The notes beneath the pieces are model-generated. The model had not been told where the DNA came from. It made no database searches and saw only the letters and a program-made list of their open reading frames with translations. Source: Bacteroidia bacterium (GTDB lineage: Bacteria; Bacteroidota; Bacteroidia; AKYH767-A; OLB10). Taken from it: a stretch of DNA of 64,000 nt. Where the stretch lies: assembly GCA_016788065.1 (NCBI GenBank), contig JAEUTI010000077.1, positions 1 to 64,000 of the forward strand, in the 5' to 3' direction. Below, piece after piece: positions 35,270 to 42,205 of this stretch. Every line of letters starts with the position of its first letter. The stretch's first letter is position 1. A program made the position numbers and the translations under genes.

Positions 35270-37195
35270 TCAGTTTTTCTTTAAGGAAGGATCGAGTTTG
35301 TATGCCTTAGCAAGATAGGCATCGGAATTCGCTTTGTCGCCTTTAAACTGGTAAGTAATTCCAATGAAAAAGTAAGCCTGAGCATAATTCGGATCCCATT
35401 TTATAGCCTGAAATAAGCTCGATAAAGCATTGTCATATTGCTGCATCATTCCATAGGCACTGCCGGCATTTGCATGGGCTTCGGCATACCTTGGGTCTTG
35501 TTGTGTGGCTTTCAGAAATGCTTTCAGTGCTTCCGGATAATTTCCCGTTGAGAAATAAACTGTACCTATATTATTATGAATTGTGGCATAGCCGGGGTTA
35601 AGTTTCAGTGCACCCTGATAACAAATCATAGCACTGTCAAGCTTATTCATCTTATAATAAGCAACGCCCATTTGAGTAAATGCATCAGCAAAATAGGGAT
35701 AGATTTCAATGGATTTCTTTAAGGAACCAATTCCCTTATATAGTATAGAATCACGCACTTCATTGCTTTTACCTTCCCAAACTTCGGGTTTCACCAGATA
35801 ATTTCCCAGATAATAATGGGTACGGGTACTGTTTGGAGAATTTTTAACTCCGTCTAAATAAAGCGTATAATTGTTTTTCCAAACCGGGTTTTGAGCAAAG
35901 GTTTTAAAGGAATAAGCAACCACAAGCAGCGATAATGGAATTAACAATTTGGGTTGCAAAAGGGGTTGCATTGATGCTTCCGCAGGTTTTTCAACGGAGC
36001 TTGCGAGTTTTGAAATACCAAGTGCAACTGCCATGCAAAAGCCCAGTGAAGGAGCATATAAAAACCTTTCTCCCATGGATGATCCGATAGTTATAAAAAT
36101 ATTGGAGAAGATGGAAATGGTGATGAAGTAATATAAAATGGAATATGAAAAGAGGTTTTTGTTTTTAAGTGTCTTAATTGCAAAAACCAGCAGGCTTAAA
36201 TGTACCAGGGCTGCTGCTATGAAATATGGGTCAGCGGCATTAACTAATGGGATCTGATTAAAGGAATAATCGAATACCAGCGGATGTGGGAATACCAGTA
36301 ATTTAAGATACAGACCAAGAATGAGGACGGCGGTACAAAAGCGTGTGACGGGATCTTTAGCGGCCATCAGTAAGTTGTCGGCTACACTTACACTATCGGT
36401 TGTGGCGCCTGAAAGTACTGCGGCACGAATGATCAGGAACAAAAATGCAGCCGATGCAACCGGAATCAGTTTCTTGAGACTGTCGACAGGTTTTTCGTCG
36501 GTGAAGAACCATGCAGTGAGCGGAAAAACAGCGAGGAAAGTGATTGCAGATTCTTTTGAAAGCAATGCAATCAGGTATAATGCTGCAGCGGTGAGAAGTG
36601 TCGATGTTTTTTTATTTCTTATGGAAGTGATATATCTTTCAAGTGCCCAAATGCTGAAAAGGAAAGCCAGAATTTCGTCACGGCTTTTAATACTTGCAAC
36701 TACTTCGGTATGCACCGGATGTGCGATAAAAAGAGCTGCACTGATAAAAGCAAACAATACATTTCCTTTGGAGATTCGTAATAAGGAGAAATACAAAATC
36801 CATCCTGTTAAAGCATAAAACAACACATTCATCCAGTGGCCTGCTTTTGGACTTTGTTTACCCAGATCCCATTCGGCAGCGAACATGGCTTTTACCACCG
36901 GACGATATAAGTCATCGGATGTGAAATGATAGCCATAACGATAGCTTGTTTTGAAAATTTCAGGAATGGCAGCGATACCCTGTTTCGTGACTCTGTTTTC
37001 GAGAATTACGGAATAATCGTCGAGCGTATAACCGTGATTCAGGGTATTTGAATAGAGAATAAATCCCAGCACAGCTATTATAATCCCACCTAATAATCCG
37101 GTTGATTTACTCTTTTCAAGAGAAGCCTCTTTTGATTTTTTAGGTTCAGCGGTAAACTTATCTTTTCGGGTAGCTCGTTTTTTTTCCATATTCAA
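35270..37195 (-). CDS. TMTC-like membrane protein with C-terminal TPRs (putative GT-C glycosyltransferase)
   Basis: Protein of 641 residues. After a charged 30-residue cytoplasmic start come about ten membrane helices (32-425). The first periplasmic loop carries HGYTLDDYSVI; paired acidic residues there are the usual GT-C catalytic feature. YRPVVKAMFAAEW, AHPVHTEVVASIKSRDEILA and LLSKESAITF follow, as in TMTC proteins. Five TPRs fill residues about 440-640 (YYLGNYLVKPE, AYYKMNKLDSAMICYQGALK, GTVYFSTGNYPEALKAFLKA). TMTCs in animals O-mannosylate proteins; a lipid-linked sugar donor and exported acceptors here are inference. It is preceded 8 bases away by a TPR lipoprotein gene. Confidence 0.78.
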   Translation of the reverse strand: MNMEKKRATRKDKFTAEPKKSKEASLEKSKSTGLLGGIIIAVLGFILYSNTLNHGYTLDDYSVILENRVTKQGIAAIPEIFKTSYRYGYHFTSDDLYRPVVKAMFAAEWDLGKQSPKAGHWMNVLFYALTGWILYFSLLRISKGNVLFAFISAALFIAHPVHTEVVASIKSRDEILAFLFSIWALERYITSIRNKKTSTLLTAAALYLIALLSKESAITFLAVFPLTAWFFTDEKPVDSLKKLIPVASAAFLFLIIRAAVLSGATTDSVSVADNLLMAAKDPVTRFCTAVLILGLYLKLLVFPHPLVFDYSFNQIPLVNAADPYFIAAALVHLSLLVFAIKTLKNKNLFSYSILYYFITISIFSNIFITIGSSMGERFLYAPSLGFCMAVALGISKLASSVEKPAEASMQPLLQPKLLIPLSLLVVAYSFKTFAQNPVWKNNYTLYLDGVKNSPNSTRTHYYLGNYLVKPEVWEGKSNEVRDSILYKGIGSLKKSIEIYPYFADAFTQMGVAYYKMNKLDSAMICYQGALKLNPGYATIHNNIGTVYFSTGNYPEALKAFLKATQQDPRYAEAHANAGSAYGMMQQYDNALSSLFQAIKWDPNYAQAYFFIGITYQFKGDKANSDAYLAKAYKLDPSLKKN

Positions 37196-37203
37196 ACAGG
37201 TTA

Positions 37204-37758
37204 TTACTGAGCAGCAGAAATAATGGCGCTATCGACGGCAGTGGCATTTTGTTCAAATTCGCGGATCAGCTCTTCCGGTGTTTTGCCGAGGTGTTCCAGA
37301 GAAAAGGATGCATCGCCACTTAGCGGGTGATCGGGATATTGTTTCAGAAAAGCTTCGTAATATGGTTTTGCTTTGGCAGGATTTCCATCCTGATTTTCAT
37401 AGATAAAACCTTGCAAAAACAATGCTACGGGAGCATCAGGTGACTTGGGATAATTGCTGATCAGTTTACTGAAAGTTTCTATTGCGAGTTCCGTATTATT
37501 AATTTTGGAAGCCAGGTCACCTGCTTTGAACAAGTAATTGGCTGACAAACTGTCATGAGGAAATTTAGTTACATAATCGTTGTACAAAGCAATCATTTCT
37601 TTAGCCTTTTCAGGAACCAGAGTTCTGGATGAGTCCGACATCAATTGCTTTTCAAGCGTTGCTATTTTTTGGTTCAGTTCTTTTTGTGGATTACTGCAGC
37701 TAACAAGGAATGTTATTAATAAACTAAAGATCGTGATTTTTGGAAAGTGTGCTTTCAT
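37204..37758 (-). CDS. TPR-type lipoprotein, YbgF/BamD-like
   Basis: Lipoprotein of 184 residues: signal peptide MKAHFPKITIFSLLITFLVSC with Cys acylation site, a short coiled-coil (QKELNQKIATLEKQL), then three TPR-like pairs (YLFKAGDLASKINNTELAIE, FSKLISNYPKSPDAPVALFL, YYEAFLKQYPDHPLSGDASF). The coil-plus-TPR order recalls CpoB/YbgF, but similarity is loose. I chose ATG 37758 because it begins the lipoprotein signal; the frame is open to 37827 without one. Eight bases separate its stop from the TMTC-like gene, so the two are probably one unit. Confidence 0.8.
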   Translation of the reverse strand: MKAHFPKITIFSLLITFLVSCSNPQKELNQKIATLEKQLMSDSSRTLVPEKAKEMIALYNDYVTKFPHDSLSANYLFKAGDLASKINNTELAIETFSKLISNYPKSPDAPVALFLQGFIYENQDGNPAKAKPYYEAFLKQYPDHPLSGDASFSLEHLGKTPEELIREFEQNATAVDSAIISAAQ

Positions 37759-37786
37759 AAGTATGAAGTTCTTAAAGTTAAAAGAA

Positions 37787-38593
37787 TTATTTGAATGGTG
37801 AGCCCGGTTCTTTGGCCATGTGATCATAAACGAGTTTATCGAGCCATCCGGGAATGAATTTATTCAGAAATATTGTCAATTTTCCATTCGAGGTAAGTAC
37901 CAGATCGCGTTTGCGGTTCACAACTGCTTTGTAAATATGTTCGGCAACAGTTTCAGCCGACATCATTTTTTGTTCATCGCGGGGTGATTCAGATTGCGGT
38001 TTTCCATCGGGACCTAATGCTGCATTTCGTATGGCACTGGCAGTAAATCCGGGACAGGCAACCAGCACATGAAGATCTTTTTTCAGGTTCTCGGTTCGAA
38101 GCGTTTCAAGAAATCCTTCCATAGCAAATTTTGATGCGGAATATCCGGTTCTTCCGGGTAAACCTTTTTTGCCGGCTATAGATGAAATACCAACTACCGA
38201 ACCTTTGTTTTTGAGAATGTGAGGAAGTGCGAAATGCGTGCAATACACGGTCCCCCAAAAGTTGGTATTCATGAGTTGATGCAACACATCCAGGTTGGTA
38301 TCTGCAAATAATCCGCGCATAGAAATTCCTGCGTTATTAATGAGTACATCAATACCATTAAACTCGCGAAGTGTTTCATCAATTATTTTCTGAGCATCAG
38401 ATAGGATGCTAACATCCGCTTTGACCGCTATTGCTTTTGCTCCTGTTTTTTGGATTTCTTTCAGAGTGTCGGACAGGTTAGCCTCATTACGGCCGGTGAT
38501 TACCACATTGGAGCCCCTGGAGGCAAAAAACAAGGCACAAGCCTTCCCTATTCCGGAAGATGCGCCTGTTATGATTACTGTTTTCCCTTTCAT
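37787..38593 (-). CDS. Short-chain dehydrogenase/reductase family oxidoreductase
   Basis: Classical SDR of 268 residues. Rossmann start TVIITGASSGIGKACALFF (TGxxxGxG), NNAGIS after strand 4, catalytic Ser in VGISSIAGKKG and Tyr-x3-Lys in TGYSASKFAM. GRNEANL after strand 2 suggests NADP preference. The C-terminus (FLNKFIPGWLDKLVYDHMAK) resembles members acting on lipids or hydrophobic ketones, but no substrate can be named. It has a -7 box at 38611-38604 and shares a very short divergent promoter region with the next gene. Confidence 0.92.
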   Translation of the reverse strand: MKGKTVIITGASSGIGKACALFFASRGSNVVITGRNEANLSDTLKEIQKTGAKAIAVKADVSILSDAQKIIDETLREFNGIDVLINNAGISMRGLFADTNLDVLHQLMNTNFWGTVYCTHFALPHILKNKGSVVGISSIAGKKGLPGRTGYSASKFAMEGFLETLRTENLKKDLHVLVACPGFTASAIRNAALGPDGKPQSESPRDEQKMMSAETVAEHIYKAVVNRKRDLVLTSNGKLTIFLNKFIPGWLDKLVYDHMAKEPGSPFK

Positions 38594-38603
38594 TTTGCGT
38601 TCA

Positions 38604-38630
38604 CAAATTTAGCAAAATATGGTACTTTCG
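38604..38630. promoter_or_regulatory. Divergent promoters: SDR gene (minus) and GNAT-like gene (plus)
   Basis: Minus-strand TAAATTTG (38611-38604) is an exact -7 match 10 bases before the SDR ATG. Plus-strand TACTTTCG (38623-38630) is one mismatch off, 6 bases before ATG 38637. The boxes are 11 bases apart, so the two promoters overlap physically. Confidence 0.5.
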
Positions 38631-38636
38631 CACACT

Positions 38637-39815
38637 ATGAAAATCATTGAAGTAAAATCGGAGACCGATAAAAAGGAATTTCTGGAGTTGCCATTGCGAA
38701 TTTATGCGAATGATCCGGAATGGATTCGTCCTATGAATCATGATGTTGAGATGGTTTTTGACCCGAAAAAGAATAAATTTTTCAGGCATGGAAGGCTTAT
38801 GCGATGGCTATTAAGAGACGCAAATGATTTGGTCATAGGTCGTGTAGCAGCTTTTGTAAACGATAAAACTGCGAACAAAAATGATCAACCAACCGGAGGA
38901 ATGGGCTTTTTTGAGTGTATTAATGATCAGCAGGCAGCAAATTTGCTTTTCGACAAATGTGTGGAATGGTTAAAGTCGGTTGGTATGGAAGCCATGGATG
39001 GTCCCATTAATTTCGGTGAACGCGATCGCTGGTGGGGTTTGTTGGTAGATGGATTTTATGAGCCGGTTTATGCAATGAACTACAATCCACCCTATTACAA
39101 GCAATTGTTCGAGAGTTTTGGTTTTAAGGAACATTTTCAGCAATACTGTTTTGCTTTAAAAGTACATCAGGATATTGATCCGAAATTTGAGAAAGCCTAT
39201 CATTTACTTTCAAAGAATCCGGATTATCGGGCTGAGCACATTAAGAAGAATAACCTTGAAAAATATGCAGCCGATTTTACAGAAATTTACAACAAGGCAT
39301 GGGCAAAACATGCAGGAGGAAAAAATATAACGCTGGAGCAAACGGTATCGCTTTTTAAAAAGATGAAACCGGTGATGGAAGAAGATATTATATTTTTTGT
39401 CTATCATAAAAATCAGCCTGTAGGTGCCTGGTTGAATTTACCTGAATTGAATCAATACTTCAAACATCTTGATGGCAAATTCGGACTGTTGCAAAAACTT
39501 CGGTTTCTATGGTTGAAGCATTTTGGTAAGAATGAAAAATTATATGGTATTGTTTTCGGGGTGATTCCCGAACAACAAGGCAAAGGTGTGGATGGATTTA
39601 TGATCTGGAGTGGTGCTCAATGGATTCGCAAAAGGAATAAATACAAGGACATGGAAATACAGTGGATTGGTGATTTTAATCCTAAAATGATCTCCATTGT
39701 TCGGGCACTTGGGACACAAATCTGCCGTACATTGATCACTTACAGGTATCTTTTTGATCGGACAAAGCCCTTTCAGAGGCTTAAAATCATCGATTCTGAC
39801 AATTTAAAAAACTGA
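38637..39815 (+). CDS. GNAT-like acyltransferase-fold protein
   Basis: Cytoplasmic protein of 392 residues belonging to a Bacteroidota family annotated as GNAT-like or hypothetical. Visible features: an N-terminal segment MKIIEVKSETDKKEFLELP, RDANDLVIGRVAAFVND (beta strands typical of GNAT), MDGPINFGERDRWWGLLVDG, and near residue 300 GIVFGVIPEQQGKGVDGFMI. The last has the V-P-x2-Q-G-x-G acetyl-CoA loop pattern of GNAT motif A. The substrate is unknown. I start at ATG 38637 because the -7 box lies between it and an upstream in-frame ATG at 38619. Confidence 0.75.
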   Translation: MKIIEVKSETDKKEFLELPLRIYANDPEWIRPMNHDVEMVFDPKKNKFFRHGRLMRWLLRDANDLVIGRVAAFVNDKTANKNDQPTGGMGFFECINDQQAANLLFDKCVEWLKSVGMEAMDGPINFGERDRWWGLLVDGFYEPVYAMNYNPPYYKQLFESFGFKEHFQQYCFALKVHQDIDPKFEKAYHLLSKNPDYRAEHIKKNNLEKYAADFTEIYNKAWAKHAGGKNITLEQTVSLFKKMKPVMEEDIIFFVYHKNQPVGAWLNLPELNQYFKHLDGKFGLLQKLRFLWLKHFGKNEKLYGIVFGVIPEQQGKGVDGFMIWSGAQWIRKRNKYKDMEIQWIGDFNPKMISIVRALGTQICRTLITYRYLFDRTKPFQRLKIIDSDNLKN

Positions 39816-39860
39816 CATTCAGTTATTTTGCCTGAATGTTAATAAAATTACAGATACTCT

Positions 39861-39891
39861 TTTGAAAACATCAGAGTAGTTCCTATTTTTG
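39861..39891 (+). promoter_or_regulatory. tRNA-Lys promoter, full consensus
   Basis: TTTG (39861-39864), exactly 19 bases, TATTTTTG (39884-39891). Both match the Bacteroidota consensus. Confidence 0.8.
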
Positions 39892-39929
39892 CAGCCTCGT
39901 TTGGCCTACTTGCCAAAAACCAAATACCC

Positions 39930-40005
39930 GATTCCGTAGCTCAGCTGGTAGAGCATTACACTTTTAATGTAGTGGTCCTGGGTTCGAGTCCCAGCGGGAT
40001 CACCA
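39930..40005 (+). tRNA. tRNA-Lys (anticodon TTT)
   Basis: Full cloverleaf: acceptor GATTCCG/CGGGATC (one T-G pair), D arm GCTC-AGCTGGTA-GAGC, anticodon stem TTACA/TGTAG with loop CTTTTAA (anticodon TTT at 39963-39965), T arm CTGGG-TTCGAGT-CCCAG, discriminator A and an encoded CCA. An intrinsic terminator follows within six bases. Confidence 0.97.
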
Positions 40006-40010
40006 GAATG

Positions 40011-40045
40011 AACTGCTCAGCTTTATGTTGAGCAGTTTTTTTTTG
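40011..40045 (+). terminator. Intrinsic terminator of tRNA-Lys
   Basis: Stem AACTGCTCA (40011-40019) / TGAGCAGTT (40029-40037), followed by a run of T. Confidence 0.9.
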
Positions 40046-40077
40046 TGCTTGTCATTGTTAATTCAAATTGCACCAAC

Positions 40078-40108
40078 TTTGAAAAATGATAAAGTTTATC
40101 TAACTTTA
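40078..40108 (+). promoter_or_regulatory. Promoter of the T9SS cargo gene at 40156
   Basis: TTTG (40078-40081), exactly 19 bases, TAACTTTA (40101-40108), one mismatch in the -7 box. Confidence 0.6.
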
Positions 40109-40155
40109 AGGGCAATTTTGGTGAATTTCAATTCAAATCACTTATCCCTGGTTAA

Positions 40156-41778
40156 ATGAAGAATTTTTGTATATTAATTTGTGTATTGTTTACATTAAAT
40201 GTTCAATCACAAACAAGTTTCAACATGCTGCTTGATACTACTTTTCTAATGAAAGATAGATCGCCAAAGGCGGAAATTAGTCCTTGTGCAGATGGTGGAT
40301 TTGCTATTGCCGGTGCTGATCATGATCAAACCTTTCTATTAAAGTTCGATTCCAATGGAAATTTACTATGGAGCAAATCACCTTTGAATTTGGTCTCATT
40401 CTATGGTGGATCCACTATTAGCTTGTTACCTACATCAGATAGTGGGTTTTATATGAATAGTCAATATGGAGAAGGTTTGTTAGAAAATCTTGGAGTTCCA
40501 AATTTGCATAAATATGATAAAAATGGTAATCTCTTACACTGCAAAACGATTGAAAATAGTAGTGTTCCATTGGGGGATTATGGTAACAATTTATATAGAA
40601 TGTTTCTAGAAAAATACAATGATAATCTGCATATTATTGGAAATTCTTATGAATACGACTGGAATCTGGAGGAACTGTGCTGCTATTTTCATTATCAATG
40701 TAAACTAGATTCCACTTTGTCGATGATTAACAGACGATTTGCTGAAAATATACTTTATGATTCACTCAATGTGCCATTTTATGTAAACAAAATTAACCCT
40801 AATTGGCTTTCATTAAATTATTTTGGCTATCAAAAATATGATACTTCTGGTGTGAAATTCGGAACAAATTATTATAATTATGATAGTACATTATTTAAGG
40901 TTGTCCCAAGCATAACAATATGCCAGGATTCCAGGAATTATTATTCTCTAAATCAGGTGTTGTATAATTCACAGCCTTCATTAGCGATTCATAAAATGGA
41001 TTTAAATATGAATACACAATACTTCATGATTTTGGATACTTCCTTATCATTTTTTCAGTATCCTGTGTATTACATGGCTATGAATAAGAGTGAAAATGGA
41101 AATATTTTAATTTCCGGACTCTATCAGAAACCATCATTATATCGTGTTCCTTTCATGTTAGAATGGGATACTGCCGGATTTGTAAATAGTGTTTTTGTCG
41201 GAGATGGGACCGAACAGAATTATATAGATTGTGAAATTGACACCATAAACAATGCGGTTTTGTTTTTAAGAACTGACGATATTATTTTAGGAAAGGTAAA
41301 TTATAGAAAGGAATTTCTATCATCCCCTTCATGTGGATTTAATACTTTAAATTTTCAACCATTCAGTGTATTATTAGTTGATTCCGCTGTAATTGATTCT
41401 ATCCCTCCAATAAACCCCACCGAACCCCATGTTCTTTTTATAGGGCATTCCGTTTTACCTGTTTCAATAGGACAATCTTCTCCCCTATGTGGGGTTTTTT
41501 CTGAAACGACTGAGATCGATAATAGCAATTGTGCCGCTTGGGTTTCTCCGATTCCTGCAGGTGATAAATTTTCTTTGTTCGTGAATTGTGAAGCTGGCGA
41601 TCTTTCTTCTATTTTGATAATCAATTCTATAGGACAGGAATCACCGGCTAGATTTTATCGAGAAAATAACCAAACATACATTGTCAATTCCTCATCAATA
41701 TCATCAGGGCTTTACTCAATTTTGGTCAAGTTTGACAATGGGCGAATTTTGAGCAGGAAAATAATTATTCAAAATTAA
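40156..41778 (+). CDS. Secreted protein with T9SS type A sorting domain, unknown function
   Basis: Secreted protein of 540 residues with a signal peptide MKNFCILICVLFTLNVQSQ. The N-terminal half has propeller-like phrases in which a line on stored or displayed data recurs (DGGFAIAGADHDQTFLLKFD, DSNGNLLWSKS, SDSGFYMNSQ, LHKYDKNGNLLHCKTI). This is the pattern of a family of T9SS beta-propellers without known enzymes. The last 85 residues (AWVSPIPAGDKFSLFV ... GLYSILVKFDNGRILSRKIIIQN) form a type A sorting domain. The gene is markedly AT-rich compared with its neighbours and lies directly after tRNA-Lys. It has its own promoter. Confidence 0.83.
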   Translation: MKNFCILICVLFTLNVQSQTSFNMLLDTTFLMKDRSPKAEISPCADGGFAIAGADHDQTFLLKFDSNGNLLWSKSPLNLVSFYGGSTISLLPTSDSGFYMNSQYGEGLLENLGVPNLHKYDKNGNLLHCKTIENSSVPLGDYGNNLYRMFLEKYNDNLHIIGNSYEYDWNLEELCCYFHYQCKLDSTLSMINRRFAENILYDSLNVPFYVNKINPNWLSLNYFGYQKYDTSGVKFGTNYYNYDSTLFKVVPSITICQDSRNYYSLNQVLYNSQPSLAIHKMDLNMNTQYFMILDTSLSFFQYPVYYMAMNKSENGNILISGLYQKPSLYRVPFMLEWDTAGFVNSVFVGDGTEQNYIDCEIDTINNAVLFLRTDDIILGKVNYRKEFLSSPSCGFNTLNFQPFSVLLVDSAVIDSIPPINPTEPHVLFIGHSVLPVSIGQSSPLCGVFSETTEIDNSNCAAWVSPIPAGDKFSLFVNCEAGDLSSILIINSIGQESPARFYRENNQTYIVNSSSISSGLYSILVKFDNGRILSRKIIIQN

Positions 41779-41875
41779 AGAAATTGTGAATGGGTTATTT
41801 TTAAATATTGATAATCCATTATTTACGAATGTTTATGGAATTATATATTCATAGTTTTTTTAATTGTAAATTACT

Positions 41876-41883
41876 TATTTTTG
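41876..41883 (+). promoter_or_regulatory. -7 box of the 65-aa protein gene
   Basis: TATTTTTG, exact match, about 50 bases before the ATG at 41934. Confidence 0.45.
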
Positions 41884-41933
41884 AAGTGTCAATTAAAGTA
41901 GTTAAATTGCATTTAATCAATTAAATATCAGAC

Positions 41934-42131
41934 ATGAACGAAGACTTAAAGAAGGCAGTAATCAAGGCACTCGAGAAAAACCATAAAAATGGGCCATTAA
42001 CAGCGAGAAACCTGGCAAGTATCTATGAAAATATTATTGAGGCAAATGCGACCTTACCTGCCGATAAAATCGCATCTATGATTAATGATGCTGATATAGC
42101 AAGTGATAGTGATGAAGATGATGATGAGTAA
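41934..42131 (+). CDS. Small protein with acidic tail, unknown function (65 aa)
   Basis: MNEDLKKAVIKALEKNHKNG opens an amphipathic helix. The middle (LTARNLASIYENIIEANATL) is helical, and the protein ends in a run of Asp/Glu/Ser (DIASDSDEDDDE). No signal peptide or membrane segment, so cytoplasmic. The gene is self-contained: an exact -7 box at 41876-41883 and a strong terminator 21 bases after the stop. I do not recognise the family. The acidic tail suggests binding to a basic partner; that is speculation. Confidence 0.7.
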   Translation: MNEDLKKAVIKALEKNHKNGPLTARNLASIYENIIEANATLPADKIASMINDADIASDSDEDDDE

Positions 42132-42151
42132 TCAACGTCGCACAAACTTTT

Positions 42152-42180
42152 AAAAACAGGTATTCACTACCTGTTTTTTT
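42152..42180 (+). terminator. Intrinsic terminator after the 65-aa protein gene
   Basis: AACAGGTA / TACCTGTT stem with a TTCAC loop, A-run before and T-run after; it may also serve the convergent gene. Confidence 0.88.
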
Positions 42181-42205
42181 GTTTCTGACAATTGTTTAGC
42201 AACGG

